The notes under the pieces were generated by a model. The model had not been told where the DNA came from. It saw nothing but the letters and a program-made list of their open reading frames with translations, and did not search any database. 64,000 nt of DNA from Megaustenia siamemsis (lineage: Eukaryota > Mollusca > Gastropoda > Stylommatophora > Ariophantidae), in the NCBI GenBank assembly GCA_032433765.1, contig JAVIAB010000092.1:61480126-61544125 (forward strand), given 5' to 3'. Position numbers and translations under genes: made by a program. Numbering within the stretch: the stretch's first letter is position 1; each line of letters begins with the position of its first letter. This document shows positions 45,945-57,650 of the stretch, in pieces.

Positions 45945-46668
45945 GCTTCTTACGTTGCTTTCTCAACATTGGTGGCAACCTTCATTTCTCTCTCAACATC
46001 AAGGGCTTCTTCCAGTTCTCTCTCAACATCGATGACTTCTTGCATTTCTCTCATAACAGGTGGCCTCCTCCATTTCTCTCTCAACATCGATGGCTTTTTT
46101 CCATTTCTCTCATAACACGGTGGCGTCCTCCATTTCTCTCTCAACATCGATGGCTTTTTTCCATTTCTCACATAACACGGTGGCGTCCTCCATTTCTCTC
46201 TCAACATCGATGGCTTTTTTCCATTTCTCACATAACACGGTGGCGTCCTCCATTTCTCTCTCAACATCGTTGGCTTTTTTCCATTTCTCACATAACACGG
46301 TGGCGTCCTCCATTTCTCTCTCAACATCAATGGCTTTTTTCAATTTCTCTCATAACACGGTGGCGTCCTCCATTTCTCTCTCAACATCGATGGCTTTTTT
46401 CCATTTCTCACATAACACGGTGGCGCCCTCCATTTCTCTCTCAACATCGATGGCTTTTTCCATTTCTCACATAACACGGTGGCGCCCTCCATTTCTCTCT
46501 CAACATCGATGGCTTTTCCATTTCTCTCATAACACGGTGGCGTCCTCCATTTCTCTCTCAACATCGATGGCTTTTTCCATTTCTCACATAACACGGTGGC
46601 GCCCTCCATTTCTCTCTCAACATCGATGGCTTTTTCCATTTCTCACATAACACGGTGGTATCCTCCAT
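45945..46668. repeat. 60-bp tandem repeat, ~12 copies
   Basis: The unit is CTCTCTCAACATCGATGGCT, TTTTTCCATTTCTC.CATAAC and ACGGTGGCG.CCTCCATTT. Each is two diverged 30-mers fused into one period. T-run length varies between copies (TTTTTT to TTTT to TT), shifting frames. Confidence 0.96.
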
Positions 46669-47795
46669 TTCTCCCACAACATCGATGGCTTCTAGATTTC
46701 TCTCCAAACATCGATGGCCTCCTCCATTTCTCACCCAACATCGATGACTTCCTCCATTTCTCTCTCAACATCGATGACTTCCTCCATTTCTCTCCCAACA
46801 TCGATGACTTCCTCCATTTCTCTCTCAACATCGATGACTTCCTCCATTTCTCTCACAACATCGATGTCTTCCTCCATTTCTCTCCCAACATCGATGGCTT
46901 CCTCTATTTCTCTCACAACATCAATGCCTTCTTCCATTTCTCTCCCAACATCGATGGCTTCCTCTATTTCTCTCCCAACATCGATGGCTTCCTCTATTTC
47001 TCTCCCAACATCGATGACTTCCTCTATTTCTCTCCCAACATCGATGGCTTCCTCTATTTCTCTCCCAACATCGATGGCTTCTTCCATGTCTCTCCCAACA
47101 TCGATGGCTTCTTCCATGTCTCTCCCAACATCGATGGCTTCCTCTATTTCTCTCCCAACATCGATGGCTTCCTCTATTTCTCTCCCAACATCGATGACTT
47201 CCTCTATTTCTCTCCCAACATCGATGACTTCCTCTATTTCTCTCCCAACATCGATGATTTCCTCTATTTCTCTCCCAACATCGATGACTTCCTCTATTTC
47301 TCTCCCAACATCGATGTCTTCCTCTATTTCTCTCCCAACAGCAATGGCTTCTTCCATGTCTCTCCCAACATCGATGGTTTCTTCCATTTCTCTCCCAACA
47401 TCGATGGCTTCTTCCATTTCTCTCCAACATCGATGGCCACCTCCATTTCTCTCCTAACATCGATGTCTTCCTCCACTTCTCTCTCAACATCAATAGCTTG
47501 CTCCATTTCTCTCCCAACATCGATGGATTCTTCTATTTCTCTCCCAACATCGATGGATTCTTCCATTTCTCTCCCAACATCGATGACTTCCTTCATTTCT
47601 CTCACAACATCGATGGCTTCTTCCATTTCTCTCCCAACATCGATGGCCGCCTCCATTTCTCTCCCAACATCGATGGCTTCTTCCATTTCTCTCCCAACAT
47701 CGATGTCTTCCTCTATTTCTCTCCCAACATCGATGTATTCCTCCACTTCTCTCTCAACATCAATAGCTTACTCCATTTCTCTCTCCGTCTTCTCG
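46669..47795. repeat. 30-bp tandem repeat, ~37 copies
   Basis: The unit is CTCCCAACATCGATGGCTTC plus CTCTATTTCT. It is the simple parent-like form of the 60-bp array to its left. The 401-codon plus-strand frame and the 228-codon minus-strand frame exist because 30 is divisible by three. The main unit variant (GGC/GAC/GTC) changes the amino acid on both strands, with no sign of codon conservation. Confidence 0.96.
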
Positions 47796-47904
47796 TTGTG
47801 AGCTGTCGACATGAAGTCAAGTCTCTCCCCAACTTTTTATCTGACCTGTATGACGTCACTAGTTACAATCACAGTGTTCTGTCTCCATAAATATTACCAT
47901 GTGA

Positions 47905-48085
47905 GTCGAGGTAGCTTGGTTGTTAGTGAACTGGACTACTAAGGCCTTTAGAGCGGGTTCGATCCTGATCGAGGAAGGGTGGGGGGCGGGGGGTTGAGCT
48001 AAAGGTCTATAAAGATTTGGACACTAACGCCATATTGCCAGTACTCCACCACGTGTTGTGACGTAGCTCCTTTTTTTTTAAATGT
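47905..48085 (+). mobile_element. SINE1-related, diverged and internally deleted
   Basis: GAGTCGAGGTAGCTTGGTTG, TTAGTGAACTGGACTACTAA and GGGTTCGATCCTGATCGAGG form the head. A G-rich stretch (47977-47994) replaces the body, then AAAGGTCTATAAAGA and the 3' end GCCATATTGCC..ACGTGTTGTGACG with a T-run. Confidence 0.75.
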
Positions 48086-48109
48086 ATAACTGACGGAGTC
48101 CATTCCCCT

Positions 48110-48395
48110 ACAGGAATGCAATATAAGTAAGTAAAGGTTCTCTCCACCCCTTGACTGACGTCTGGGGAATATGGAAAGATGTGACCATGTCTTTATATAC
48201 CGGCTCATTTCTGGGTGAAGTTGTCAGTATCACGCTGGGCCGCCTTTATTTCCGCTAAAAATATATGGTACCCAGTTATAGAAACTAGGTGAACCTCAAA
48301 GCCTTGAGGATTCGAAAAAAAAATTAGGGAAAATTAACTCAGACCATTATTATCACTAGCGAGCGCACTAATTCTGAGCCACCAAGGCTCCACGA
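48110..48395 (-). mobile_element. SINE1-related, diverged
   Basis: Minus-strand GGAGCCTTGGTGGCTCAGAA, a damaged B box, CCTAGTTTCTATAACTGGGT, CGGAAATAAAGGCGGCCCAG and GACAACTTCACCC follow SINE1 order at low identity. It faces the previous copy, tail to tail. Confidence 0.68.
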
Positions 48396-48974
48396 ATGCA
48401 ATTTATTTGACAATAACAATAAGGAGAATAATAACAGACAACATATCAAAATCATCCAATATTAGTTGGAATTTTACAAGCATAATACGGCGAGTAGTAT
48501 TAATGAATGCTAGGAAAAACTGAACCTTTATTTGTGCTTATCTAATGATTTAGTCTATGACCAGTGCATGAAGACGTTAACTAGCCATAAATTCGATTAA
48601 TGTATTAATGTGTATTATTATTAGCTAGCTTGGTACAATATTGAATGAGCTGGTCGTTATCATAATGAATTTATTGAACATCTTGTTGACTAATTAATTA
48701 CCTAATGAAATGACCACATGCATGAATTAATGAACTAGCCGGGTATTAGTTCATTAACTATTTCATATTTCAGGGAATAGACATGAAGTAATAAACTAAA
48801 ATTGAGTAATTACGTAATAAACAAATTAATAAATAATTAACTGATTAATTAACAAATGAAATATTGAATCTGAGATTTTTAAACGAAGTGACATTAACAA
48901 TATGAACTTGGCGATTGCAAATTAATTAATTAACCACAATTTTATTCATCAATTAGTTCACGAAATAACGAAAT
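48396..48974. other. No gene recognised; TAAT-rich
   Basis: Strongly AT-rich with many ATTAATTAA phrases. No tandem period visible. Confidence 0.5.
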
Positions 48975-49298
48975 AAGTTATCATCATCATCATCGTCTTT
49001 TGAGTGCCGTCTCCGCATTGAATGTTGTCTACCATGGAGCGCCATTCCGCTCTGTCTCTTGTTTTGATAGTGCAGGTTGTCATAGACTGATTTGTCCATC
49101 TTTTGATGTTACTTGTCCATGTTAGCTTCGGTCTGCCTCTGCCTCTTTTACCTTGTATTTTCCCTTCCAAGATTACCTTTAGTAAGCTGATGTGTCTTTC
49201 CACATGCCCCAGGAATTTCATTTGTCTCGTTTGAATTATGTTTAGTAGTTCTCTTTTCATTTTTAGTTGTTGCAAGACTCCATCCTTTGTTTTCTAAG
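48975..49298 (-). mobile_element. LINE-D 3' fragment, coding frame intact
   Basis: A minus-strand frame of 105 codons reads LNIIQTRQMKFLGHVERHIS, LLKVILEGKIQGKRGRGRPK, LTWTSNIKRWTNQSMTTCTI and RDRAEWRSMVDNIQCGDGTQ, then the GATGATGATGATGAT tail (48976-48993). It has no internal stop, so this is the least damaged LINE-D 3' end in the window. Confidence 0.92.
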
Positions 49299-49299
49299 T

Positions 49300-49735
49300 G
49301 AGCACCACATCAATAAACAAATTCAAATAAGTAAATAGACTTGTAGATTGGTGTATGAACTTGTTTTAGAAAAGTCCGTGAACTAATGGCTTTGCAAGTA
49401 AATAAATGCACTATATGGGTATGTGAATGTACTGATCACTTCATGTACATATTTAGTAGATTCAAGTGATTAGTAGGAGTCCATCAGGACTTTTCCCACC
49501 GAAGCACAATTTGCACGCAAGGCTGGACGCTATGGTTCGTTGAATTTTTAGTATAACTTTTGAGCCATAAACAAGCAATAAGAAGGAGAGTACTAATGAT
49601 GTCGAAGTGATGAAATCAAACTTGGTAGTTGGACATAGAACCAGAGGAAATGGATACATGTAAAGTAAAATAATTTTTGTTGGATTCGTAACTGAAGATT
49701 GGGTGATGTAATTAAAGAAATAAGATACAGTAGTT
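49300..49735. other. No gene recognised
   Basis: AT-rich, ordinary sequence. Confidence 0.5.
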
Positions 49736-49739
49736 TGCT

Positions 49740-49935
49740 GTGTGCTCTACAGTTTGTTTCTCGTGGAAAGGCGCTGTGTCGAGAAGTACGGGCTCGATCC
49801 TGCTTTGGTCTGTGTATTGTTCTTTGTTTTTTTTTTAATGTTCTTGACGATTAGTGATTTTTTTGTCACGGGTGTTGTAAACATAGCTCTTCCCCTGACA
49901 TGATTCGCCGCGCAGGAAGGACTCGGGTTCAAAGA
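49740..49935 (+). mobile_element. SINE2, third copy
   Basis: GTGCTCTACAGTTTGTTTCTCG, GGCGCTGTGTCGAGAAGTAC and GGGCTCGATCCTGCTTTGG head, T-rich body, then GTAAACATAGCTCTTCCCCT. The A box and B box each differ slightly from the copy at 35710. Confidence 0.8.
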
Positions 49936-50327
49936 ACACCAAAAGCAGTGATCATTTTGTTAAAAAAATTAGGAAAAAGTATCCGTGGTTTCATCGTGAT
50001 GTTACCTTCCCCATATCTCTTGGTTAGTTAGATCCAATGTCTAACCCTCTCGAACATCGGCAGTAAACTGGAAAGCCCCTGTGAACTCGCGCACGTAAAA
50101 CAAACTTCTGCAGTTAAAATCGAAAAGCGAAGATCATTAATGTTGGCCGCTGTCCGGTCAAAATTGTCAGCAAAAAACCTACTCATTCCGTGGATCCCAG
50201 GTCGTGCTACGGAGTTCGTCCTCGTGGATCAAAATTTTCCTTGGATTTTCTCGAGAGGGATATCAGACAGATTCGACTGTGCAGTGATGATGATACATAT
50301 AACAATATTTTTTGGTCCTAAACTACC

Positions 50328-52985
50328 GCATTCAATGAACTTCCTTAATGGAGCAAGGAACTACCGCATTCAATGAACTCCCTGAATGGATCAAGGAACT
50401 ACCGCATTCAATGAACTTCCTTAATGGATCAAGGAACTACCGCATTCAATGAACTTCCTTAATGGATCAAGGAACTACCGCATTCAATTAACTCCCTTAA
50501 TGGATCAAGGAACTACCGCATTCAATGAACTCCCTTAATGGATCAAGGAACTACCACATTCAATGAACTTCCTTAATGGGCCAAGAAACTACCGCATTCA
50601 ATGAACTCCCTTAATGGATCAAGGAACTACCGCATTCAATGAACTCCCTTAATGGATCAAGGAACTACCGCATTCAATTAACTCCCTTAATGGATCAAGG
50701 AACTACCGCATTCAATGAACTCCCTTAATGGATCAAGGAACTACCGCATTCAATGAACTTCCTTAATGGGCCAAGAAACTACCGCATTCAATGAACTCCC
50801 TTAATGGATCAAGGAACTACCGCATTCAATGAACTCCCTTAATGGATCAAGGAACTACCGCATTCAATGAACTCCCTTAATGGGTCAAGGAACAACCGCA
50901 TTCAATGAACTTCCTTAATGGGCCAAGAAACTACCGCATTCAATGAACTCCCTTAATGGATCAAGGAACTACCGCATTCAATGAACTCCCTTAATGGATC
51001 AAGGAACTACCGCATTCAATGAACTCCCTTAATGGATCAAGGAACTAACGCATTCAATGAACTCCCTTAATGGACCAAGGAACTACCGCATTCAATGAAC
51101 TCCCTTAATGGATCAAGGAACTACCGCATTCAATGAACTCCCTTAATGGACCAAGGAACTAACGCATTCAATGAACTCCCTTAATGGATCAAGGAACTAC
51201 CGCATTCAATGAACTCCCTTAATGGATCAAGGAACTACCGCATTCAATGAACTCCCTTAATGGGTCAAGGAACTACCGCATTCAATGAACTTCCTTAATG
51301 GGCCAAGAAACTACCGCATTCAATGAACTCCCTTAATGGATCAAGGAACTACCGCATTCAATGAACTCCCTTAATGGATCAAGGAACTACCGCATTCAAT
51401 GAACTCCCTTAATGGATCAAGGAACTAACGCATTCAATGAACTCCCTTAATGGATCAAGGAACTACCGCATTCAATGAACTCCCTTAATGGATCAAGGAA
51501 CTACCGCATTCAATGAACTCCCTTAATGGATCAAGGAACTACCGCATTCAATGAACTCCCTTAATGGATCAAGGAACTACCGCATTCAATGAACTCCCTT
51601 AATGGATCAAGGAACTAACGCATTCAATGAACTCCCTTAATGGATCAAGGAACTACCGCATTCAATGAACTCCCTTAATGGATCAAGGAACTACCGCATT
51701 CAATGAACTCCCTTAATGGAGCAAGAAATTACAGCATTCAATGAACTCTCTTAATGGAGCAAGGAACTACCGCATTCAATGAACTCTCTTAATGGAGCAA
51801 GGAACTACCACATTCAATGAACTCCCTTAATGGGACAAGAAACTTCCGCATTCAATGAACTCCCTTAATGGTGCAAGGAACTACCGCATTCAATGAACTC
51901 CCTTAATGGATCAAGGAACTACCGCATTCAATGAACTTCCTTAATGGGCCAAGAAACTACCGCATTCAATGAACTCCCTTAATGGATCAAGGAACTACCG
52001 CATTCAATGAACTCCCTTAATGGATCAAGGAACTACCGCATTCAATGAACTCCCTTAATGGATCAAGGAACTAACGCATTCAATGAACTCCCTTAATGGA
52101 TCAAGGAACTACCGCATTCAATGAACTCCCTTAATGGATCAAGGAACTACCGCATTCAATGAACTCCCTTAATGGGTCAAGGAACTACCGCATTCAATGA
52201 ACTTCCTTAATGGGCCAAGAAACTACCGCATTCAATGAACTCCCTTAATGGATCAAGGAACTACCGCATTCAATGAACTCCCTTAATGGATCAAGGAACT
52301 ACCGCATTCAATGAACTCCCTTAATGGATCAAGGAACTAACGCATTCAATGAACTCCCTTAATGGATCAAGGAACTACCGCATTCAATGAACTCCCTTAA
52401 TGGATCAAGGAACTACCGCATTCAATGAACTCCCTTAATGGATCAAGGAACTACCGCATTCAATGAACTCCCTTAATGGATCAAGGAACTACCGCATTCA
52501 ATGAACTCCCTTAATGGATCAAGGAACTAACGCATTCAATGAACTCCCTTAATGGATCAAGGAACTACCGCATTCAATGAACTCCCTTAATGGATCAAGG
52601 AACTACCGCATTCAATGAACTCCCTTAATGGAGCAAGAAATTACAGCATTCAATGAACTCTCTTAATGGAGCAAGGAACTACCGCATTCAATGAACTCTC
52701 TTAATGGAGCAAGGAACTACCACATTCAATGAACTCCCTTAATGGGACAAGAAACTTCCGCATTCAATGAACTCCCTTAATGGTGCAAGGAACTACCGCA
52801 TTCAGTGAACTCTCTTAATGGAGCAAGGAACTACCGCATTCAATGAACTCTCTTAATGGAGCAAGGAACTACCACATTCAATGAACTCTCTTAATGGAGC
52901 AAGGAACTACCGCATTCAATGAACTCTCTTAATGGAGCAAGGAACTACCGCATTCAATGAACTCTCTTAATGGGCCAAGAAAATT
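50328..52985. repeat. 38-bp minisatellite, ~70 copies, with higher-order repeats
   Basis: The unit is AACTACCGCATTCAATGAAC then TCCCTTAATGGATCAAGG. Marker variants (GGGCCAAGAAACTACC at 50581, 50771, 50923, 51303, 51949 and 52215) are all spaced in exact multiples of 38. A 912-bp block (24 units) is repeated. Confidence 0.98.
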
Positions 52986-53231
52986 GATGATACATGGGTT
53001 TCATCAGTTGCACCAACGAGAGTGGGGTTCTTGAGTTGACTGAGCTTGCAGACAGTTTTACAATCAGGCTGACGTGGGTTTTATTACTGGTAGTCCAACA
53101 GCTTTTCTATTTTTATCCCCGATGGAATATAAGCAACGACCTGCACGTCACGCATCGACTGCACTGTCATCCTTTGTTCCTCAGCACCCACAGAACCCAT
53201 GAACAGACCATCGAAAATGGAATCATTGTCG
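52986..53231. other. Unassigned sequence with open frames on both strands
   Basis: The minus-strand frame (53272-53084) ends MRDVQVVAYIPSGIKIEKLL then DYQ and has a protein-like look, but the SINE3 insertion at 53232 supplies its first part. I recognise no family. Confidence 0.3.
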
Positions 53232-53485
53232 GGTGTCCGGTTAGCGCAATCGATAGGCGGTTGGCTTACCACGGCAACAGCCGGGGTTCGTACCCTGGCG
53301 AGGACACCTGGGTTTTACTAATTCCCTAAAAATTAGTACCTCTGAAGTCGGAGTAAATCTGCCTGCATGGCGAGGGGCATCCTGTAATGGGATAAAACAG
53401 ACTTTACACGCAAAATTCAGTCCCACAAAATTGAGTGGGTGGGACTTCGTCAGAGGTCAAAGCTGACGAAAGCGAACGAACGAAC
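53232..53485 (+). mobile_element. SINE3, full length, 12-bp target duplication
   Basis: The head GGTTAGCGCAATCGATAGGC (A box) and GGGGTTCGTACCCTGG (B box) leads to a body ACTAATTCCCTAAAAATTAG and CCCACAAAATTGAGTGGGTG and a (CGAA)n tail. GAATCATTGTCG occurs exactly at 53220-53231 and 53486-53497. Its head matches the fused segment at 37513-37593. Confidence 0.92.
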
Positions 53486-53497
53486 GAATCATTGTCG

Positions 53498-56040
53498 TCA
53501 AGATCATCTTTCCTTCTCAACAATTCCTCATTAGGGCCAACATCTCATAAAAAAGTGACTGGAAATTAAATAAGGAAACGCGTCCAAAACATTCAGTTTT
53601 AAAGACATTTTTTTTTAATTTCATACTAACCACTTAACTATCCTGGTGATCACACATGTTATCACATGATTTCAGATGAAAATAAAGGAAATGTTGTTGA
53701 TTTTATTGATGGTTTGTTTTAAGGTTGAAGAAGGTTCAAAACAATGGTCCAATTAATTGTTTACTGAGGTATCTATATCTAAGCACAAAAGCAACAGCTC
53801 AAAGAAAATAAAAAATGAGCAAATTTACGATCAATTTGAAATATTAATTGTATCATTACAAAAATAAAACTGTGTTTGTGTGTAGTGAATCAGCTTTTGC
53901 TGAAGTATAATGCATTGTGTTATAAAAAAAAATGTTATTTTATTCTAGAATGGTATTGCTCTATCTGATTATTACTCTAATTGAATACCAGTGAGGTTGC
54001 AGACTTTATTTAACACGTTTTATAATATCCTGACAATGCACTTTCATTATATCAGCATTAAGAAGAATATAGATTTTCACCAAAAATCCATTTACTTATT
54101 TCACGTGCTTGTGCACTTGACCTTGCGCCTTTCACCCCTTCTTTTTATTTTTTTCCTTCATCATCATCGTCTCCTTTTGCGGTAAATTTCCTAAACTCAT
54201 TAGATTATGCAGGAGATGAAAAGTTGCGTTCATTAAAAAAAATCTACTCAAATTGTACACTGAAATATAAGAGAATCGAAGAAATTTGATTAAATAATGA
54301 AATATAAAATCAACATATCATGAAGACAATATTGATAATTAGATAAAATAAAGACAAAATGTTCATATAAAGATAATTAGAAAACGGTATTTACTATTGA
54401 CGATAAGTAGAAGAGGAGCAGTGGATGAGAGATAAACGACATACAGGAGAAACGATAGATAAATGGAAGGACATATGAAGTAATGGAATGCTTACGAAGA
54501 ATAGGTTTGTGGGAGAAGTTTGTAACTGAAGACATGAAACACTAGCTATACTAGTGATACATTAAAGAGATTACTGGGACCGTAGATTTGACATTTCAAA
54601 TGACGATATTAATAAATCTGCTAATGTTGATATGTATGTGTCTTGTTCTCAGAACTACAACAAACACAGCGGTATGACAAGAAAAGAATTATTTATTTTT
54701 TTTTTGCGGTATGATCATATAGAGACAGTTATTATCACCCTTATTTTTCTTATCTTATTTGTTTTCTCCATATTAATTTCTTTCCTGTGATGACGCTACT
54801 AAAGCACTGGGATTAAGAGAATAGCCACAGGTTGCAGGTTCTAATTTTATTTGAAGCGATCACACATTTTCACTGCTCGTAATTACGTCATTTATATTAG
54901 ACGAGTGCTAGTCGTGTTGCAATAAAACAATAAAAGAGGATTTGTATTCGGTTTGAGCATATAATAAAGGAACATACCACAGCTGAGAATCGAAAGTAAC
55001 AGGCTATACGTCGCGGCCAGACAAGTGTTTCTTCAAAGACTCAAACACCAACTACCATATGTGTAATATGATCAACTGTTTTGCTGAAGCTGAGTGAGGA
55101 ACTCTTGCCAAAGCGGTCAAGTCCGTACACTGCGCTGTAACCGATGAGGCGATGGAAGCAGGTTTCGTATAGACATTGACTGAATGCAACGATGACGTTC
55201 TTGTCAGTATTAGTTCTTGCCCCAAAATATGTCTTTGTTCAGCTAAGGTTACCAGTGACGAGAAGAAAGAAACGTACACCTTAAGCTACAACTCTTAACA
55301 TTATAACAGAAAAAAGTGGTGACATGATACAGAGAAAATAATGAGACATAAATCAGAGGAGGAGTTGTCAAATGAAGGACCTGCCCCAAAAGTTCCACCC
55401 GATTCATTATCACTTTCACTTTTGTATCCTATCTCGCAAGTAGACGATATTGTCTGGCAGGATGTGATCCCGAAACGTTTCCTAACATCAAACATGCATT
55501 CGCCAAAAAACATTTAAAAAAATAAAATAAAATAGAAATAATCTTTTTTTTACTTTCTAAAGGTTCTATCTATATTGTGTTATTGCTTCTGGAATTTAAA
55601 AAAAGCACGACCATTTATCGCAATCGAATAATCACATAATATAAATAAATATGTTCTAATGTTTTGTTTAATACAACACTTCTCAAGTATTTTCTGAATC
55701 CAGATGTATCGTAATTGCCAACATGTTGGCTTATTGATACAAAGTTGCGGCTCAACACTCTCTCTGGTAAATCCAAGCTGAGCAAATGAAAAGCTACTTG
55801 ATTGTGTTGGAAGACATTATTAACACCAAAAATGAGCACCGACCCATTCACAATCAAATAATGCGCTTTAGCAAAGTGCAGCAAAGATATGAGCATAAAA
55901 AATGAACAAGTACTCGCGACAGAACGATCTGTGAGGATTGGCAATCAGTTTGCGAATTTTCTCCAGCAGATAAAGCAAAGTGTTCGGCTGAGTTGAGTAT
56001 TTCACCAGATTTGTCCTTACAGAGAGATTATATTCATACA
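53498..56040. other. No gene recognised
   Basis: Largely AT-rich unique sequence. Minus-strand frames at 55279-55052, 55513-55301 (contains SESDNESGGTFGAGPSFDNS) and 55944-55615 (109 codons) have a protein-like mix but no motif I can name and no splice or polyA support I trust. Confidence 0.4.
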
Positions 56041-56045
56041 TTTAT

Positions 56046-56234
56046 TCACTTTCTTTCCGGGTCGAAGACAATACAAAGGGCGGAAGTCATAGTTCTACAC
56101 GATTGACAATTTACTGCTAATTCGTGTAGTTCTTGGTTGTTTCTTAACCCCATGGCTGAATCTTTCCTGGTATTTCTTCTGTTTAGCTGTTCTCTCGGTA
56201 TGCCTTGCTTTCTTTTATCAAATGGTTTCCACAT
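56046..56234 (-). mobile_element. LINE-I C-terminal scrap
   Basis: The minus strand ends NQELHELAVNCQSCRTMTSA then LCIVFDPERK and a stop. This matches the L..LA.DR..WR....ALC ending of LINE ORF2 proteins, and KRKQGIPREQLNRRNTRKDS fits the preceding GKRKRGRPR..WRR segment. Only about 60 codons survive. Confidence 0.62.
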
Positions 56235-56364
56235 GAATGCCTGATGGAGGGAGTCTTACTTCAGAGATTATATTAAAGATTTATAAATAACCGGAACAAC
56301 TTTATAATCTTAATATAAACAACCCTGGGAACACTAAGGCGTGTCAAGTTCTAAGAAAGAAAAG

Positions 56365-56510
56365 CGTTCTAGAAAATGACTGACACTGCAGTTATCAAAA
56401 GCAAAAATGAAGCTGTAGTTTCAACAACAAAAAGACAGGAGCAATGGATGTAACAAAAACAAAGAATCCCCGAAACACACAAAGGAAGTAAACGGTTCGT
56501 TCAGTTTAAA
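56365..56510 (+). mobile_element. LINE-A post-palm remnant
   Basis: Aligns by eye with 6150-6250: AAAAGCAAAAATGAAGC and AACAACAAAAAGACAGGAGC, encoding a KKTGAMDVTK-like version of KKTEVMVTTK. Very decayed. Confidence 0.55.
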
Positions 56511-57494
56511 AAAAAATGTACCATATATTCATATGTTATGCTCACATGCCTGGATATATATGAAATGTTCAAGCGATGTGCTTGCGTGCTAGGACTTTGA
56601 AGAACATGTCGATTTCTCTGCAGAATGTGATACACTTGGAATACATTTCTTTATAGCTCAAATTGTGAAAGAGTGATTCTACTTCCCAGTTCAAAATAAA
56701 TGCATTATCTTACTTTCACAGTCCACACTGAATGTACTATTTTTGAATGTACTCTTTATGATTGCGTTTCTATATTATAGAGTCAATGTGTTATTTTACT
56801 TTTTGCTAAATAATTAATGTTAAAATTTACTCATTTCAGCCAAAACTGTAAATGATCTACAATTATTATTCTTTGAACGCGAACAATAATTGCCTTATTT
56901 TATGAATATATTGTTTTCGGCTCCAGCAGTACAAATACTTTATTTTGGATTATTTTCCAAACCATTAATATGCTGCTTTACAATTCTTATCCCAACTGTT
57001 AATTATATATTCTACTAGCCTGGGTTGTCAAAATATGTTAAATGTAGTATTTTCTTGTTCCTAATTTATTAATAAATATATTCTTTAGCGTAAAGAACAA
57101 TTATATGTTTACATTACGAAAAGTAAAACAATGACATTTTTTAGGCTGAATTAAAATAATGTAATCCTCTTTAAGATCTGAACATTTCATGCAGCTAACT
57201 ACACATTTTAGTCTGAACAAAGAATCATTTACATAAATCTTTTAGTATAAACATTGAGAATATGACAAGTAGTATCGATATTAATTGTTCATAAATAAAC
57301 TATTACAAATTTTCCTTGTATTTTTAAATATTTCTTAGTATTCAAATACAGCATATCAAACTTGTTTTGCCAACCATTGTAAACATAGTAAAGTCACGCC
57401 ATGTGTGTATATGAGGGAACAGTGTACATAATTTTCCTTCACCAGTAAAACCACCGACTTGTGTACGTAAGTGTACATAATTTTCCTTCACCGT
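56511..57494. other. No gene recognised
   Basis: AT-rich. A short direct repeat, GTGTACATAATTTTCCTTCACC, occurs at 57423 and 57472. Confidence 0.5.
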
Positions 57495-57650
57495 AGGTAC
57501 ATTTATTGATAATGTGATCAGCACAACACTTGGTCGCCTACCTTCCCACAGAAAATCAGAGGTTTCCAGTTTGCAAGTGAATTAACTCTTGAAGATGTTG
57601 GAATTGAACCTTTAACAAACTTGCGATGCCATACCTTGGCTGTATCAATA
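57495..57650 (-). mobile_element. Decayed SINE1-related copy
   Basis: AATGTGATCAGCACAACACT, CGCCTACCTTCCCACAGAAA, GTTGGAATTGAACC (B box relic) and CTTGCGATGCC follow minus-strand SINE1 order at low identity. Confidence 0.5.

Noticed and set aside
46596..47801. 401-codon plus-strand and 228-codon minus-strand frames
   Set aside because: 30-bp period artefact. Several frames on both strands are open, and the variable bases change amino acids in all of them.
50328..52985. CRISPR-like array (38-bp repeats)
   Set aside because: Repeats are head to tail with no unique spacers, and the genome is clearly eukaryotic. The same holds for the 25-, 29-, 37- and 51-bp arrays.
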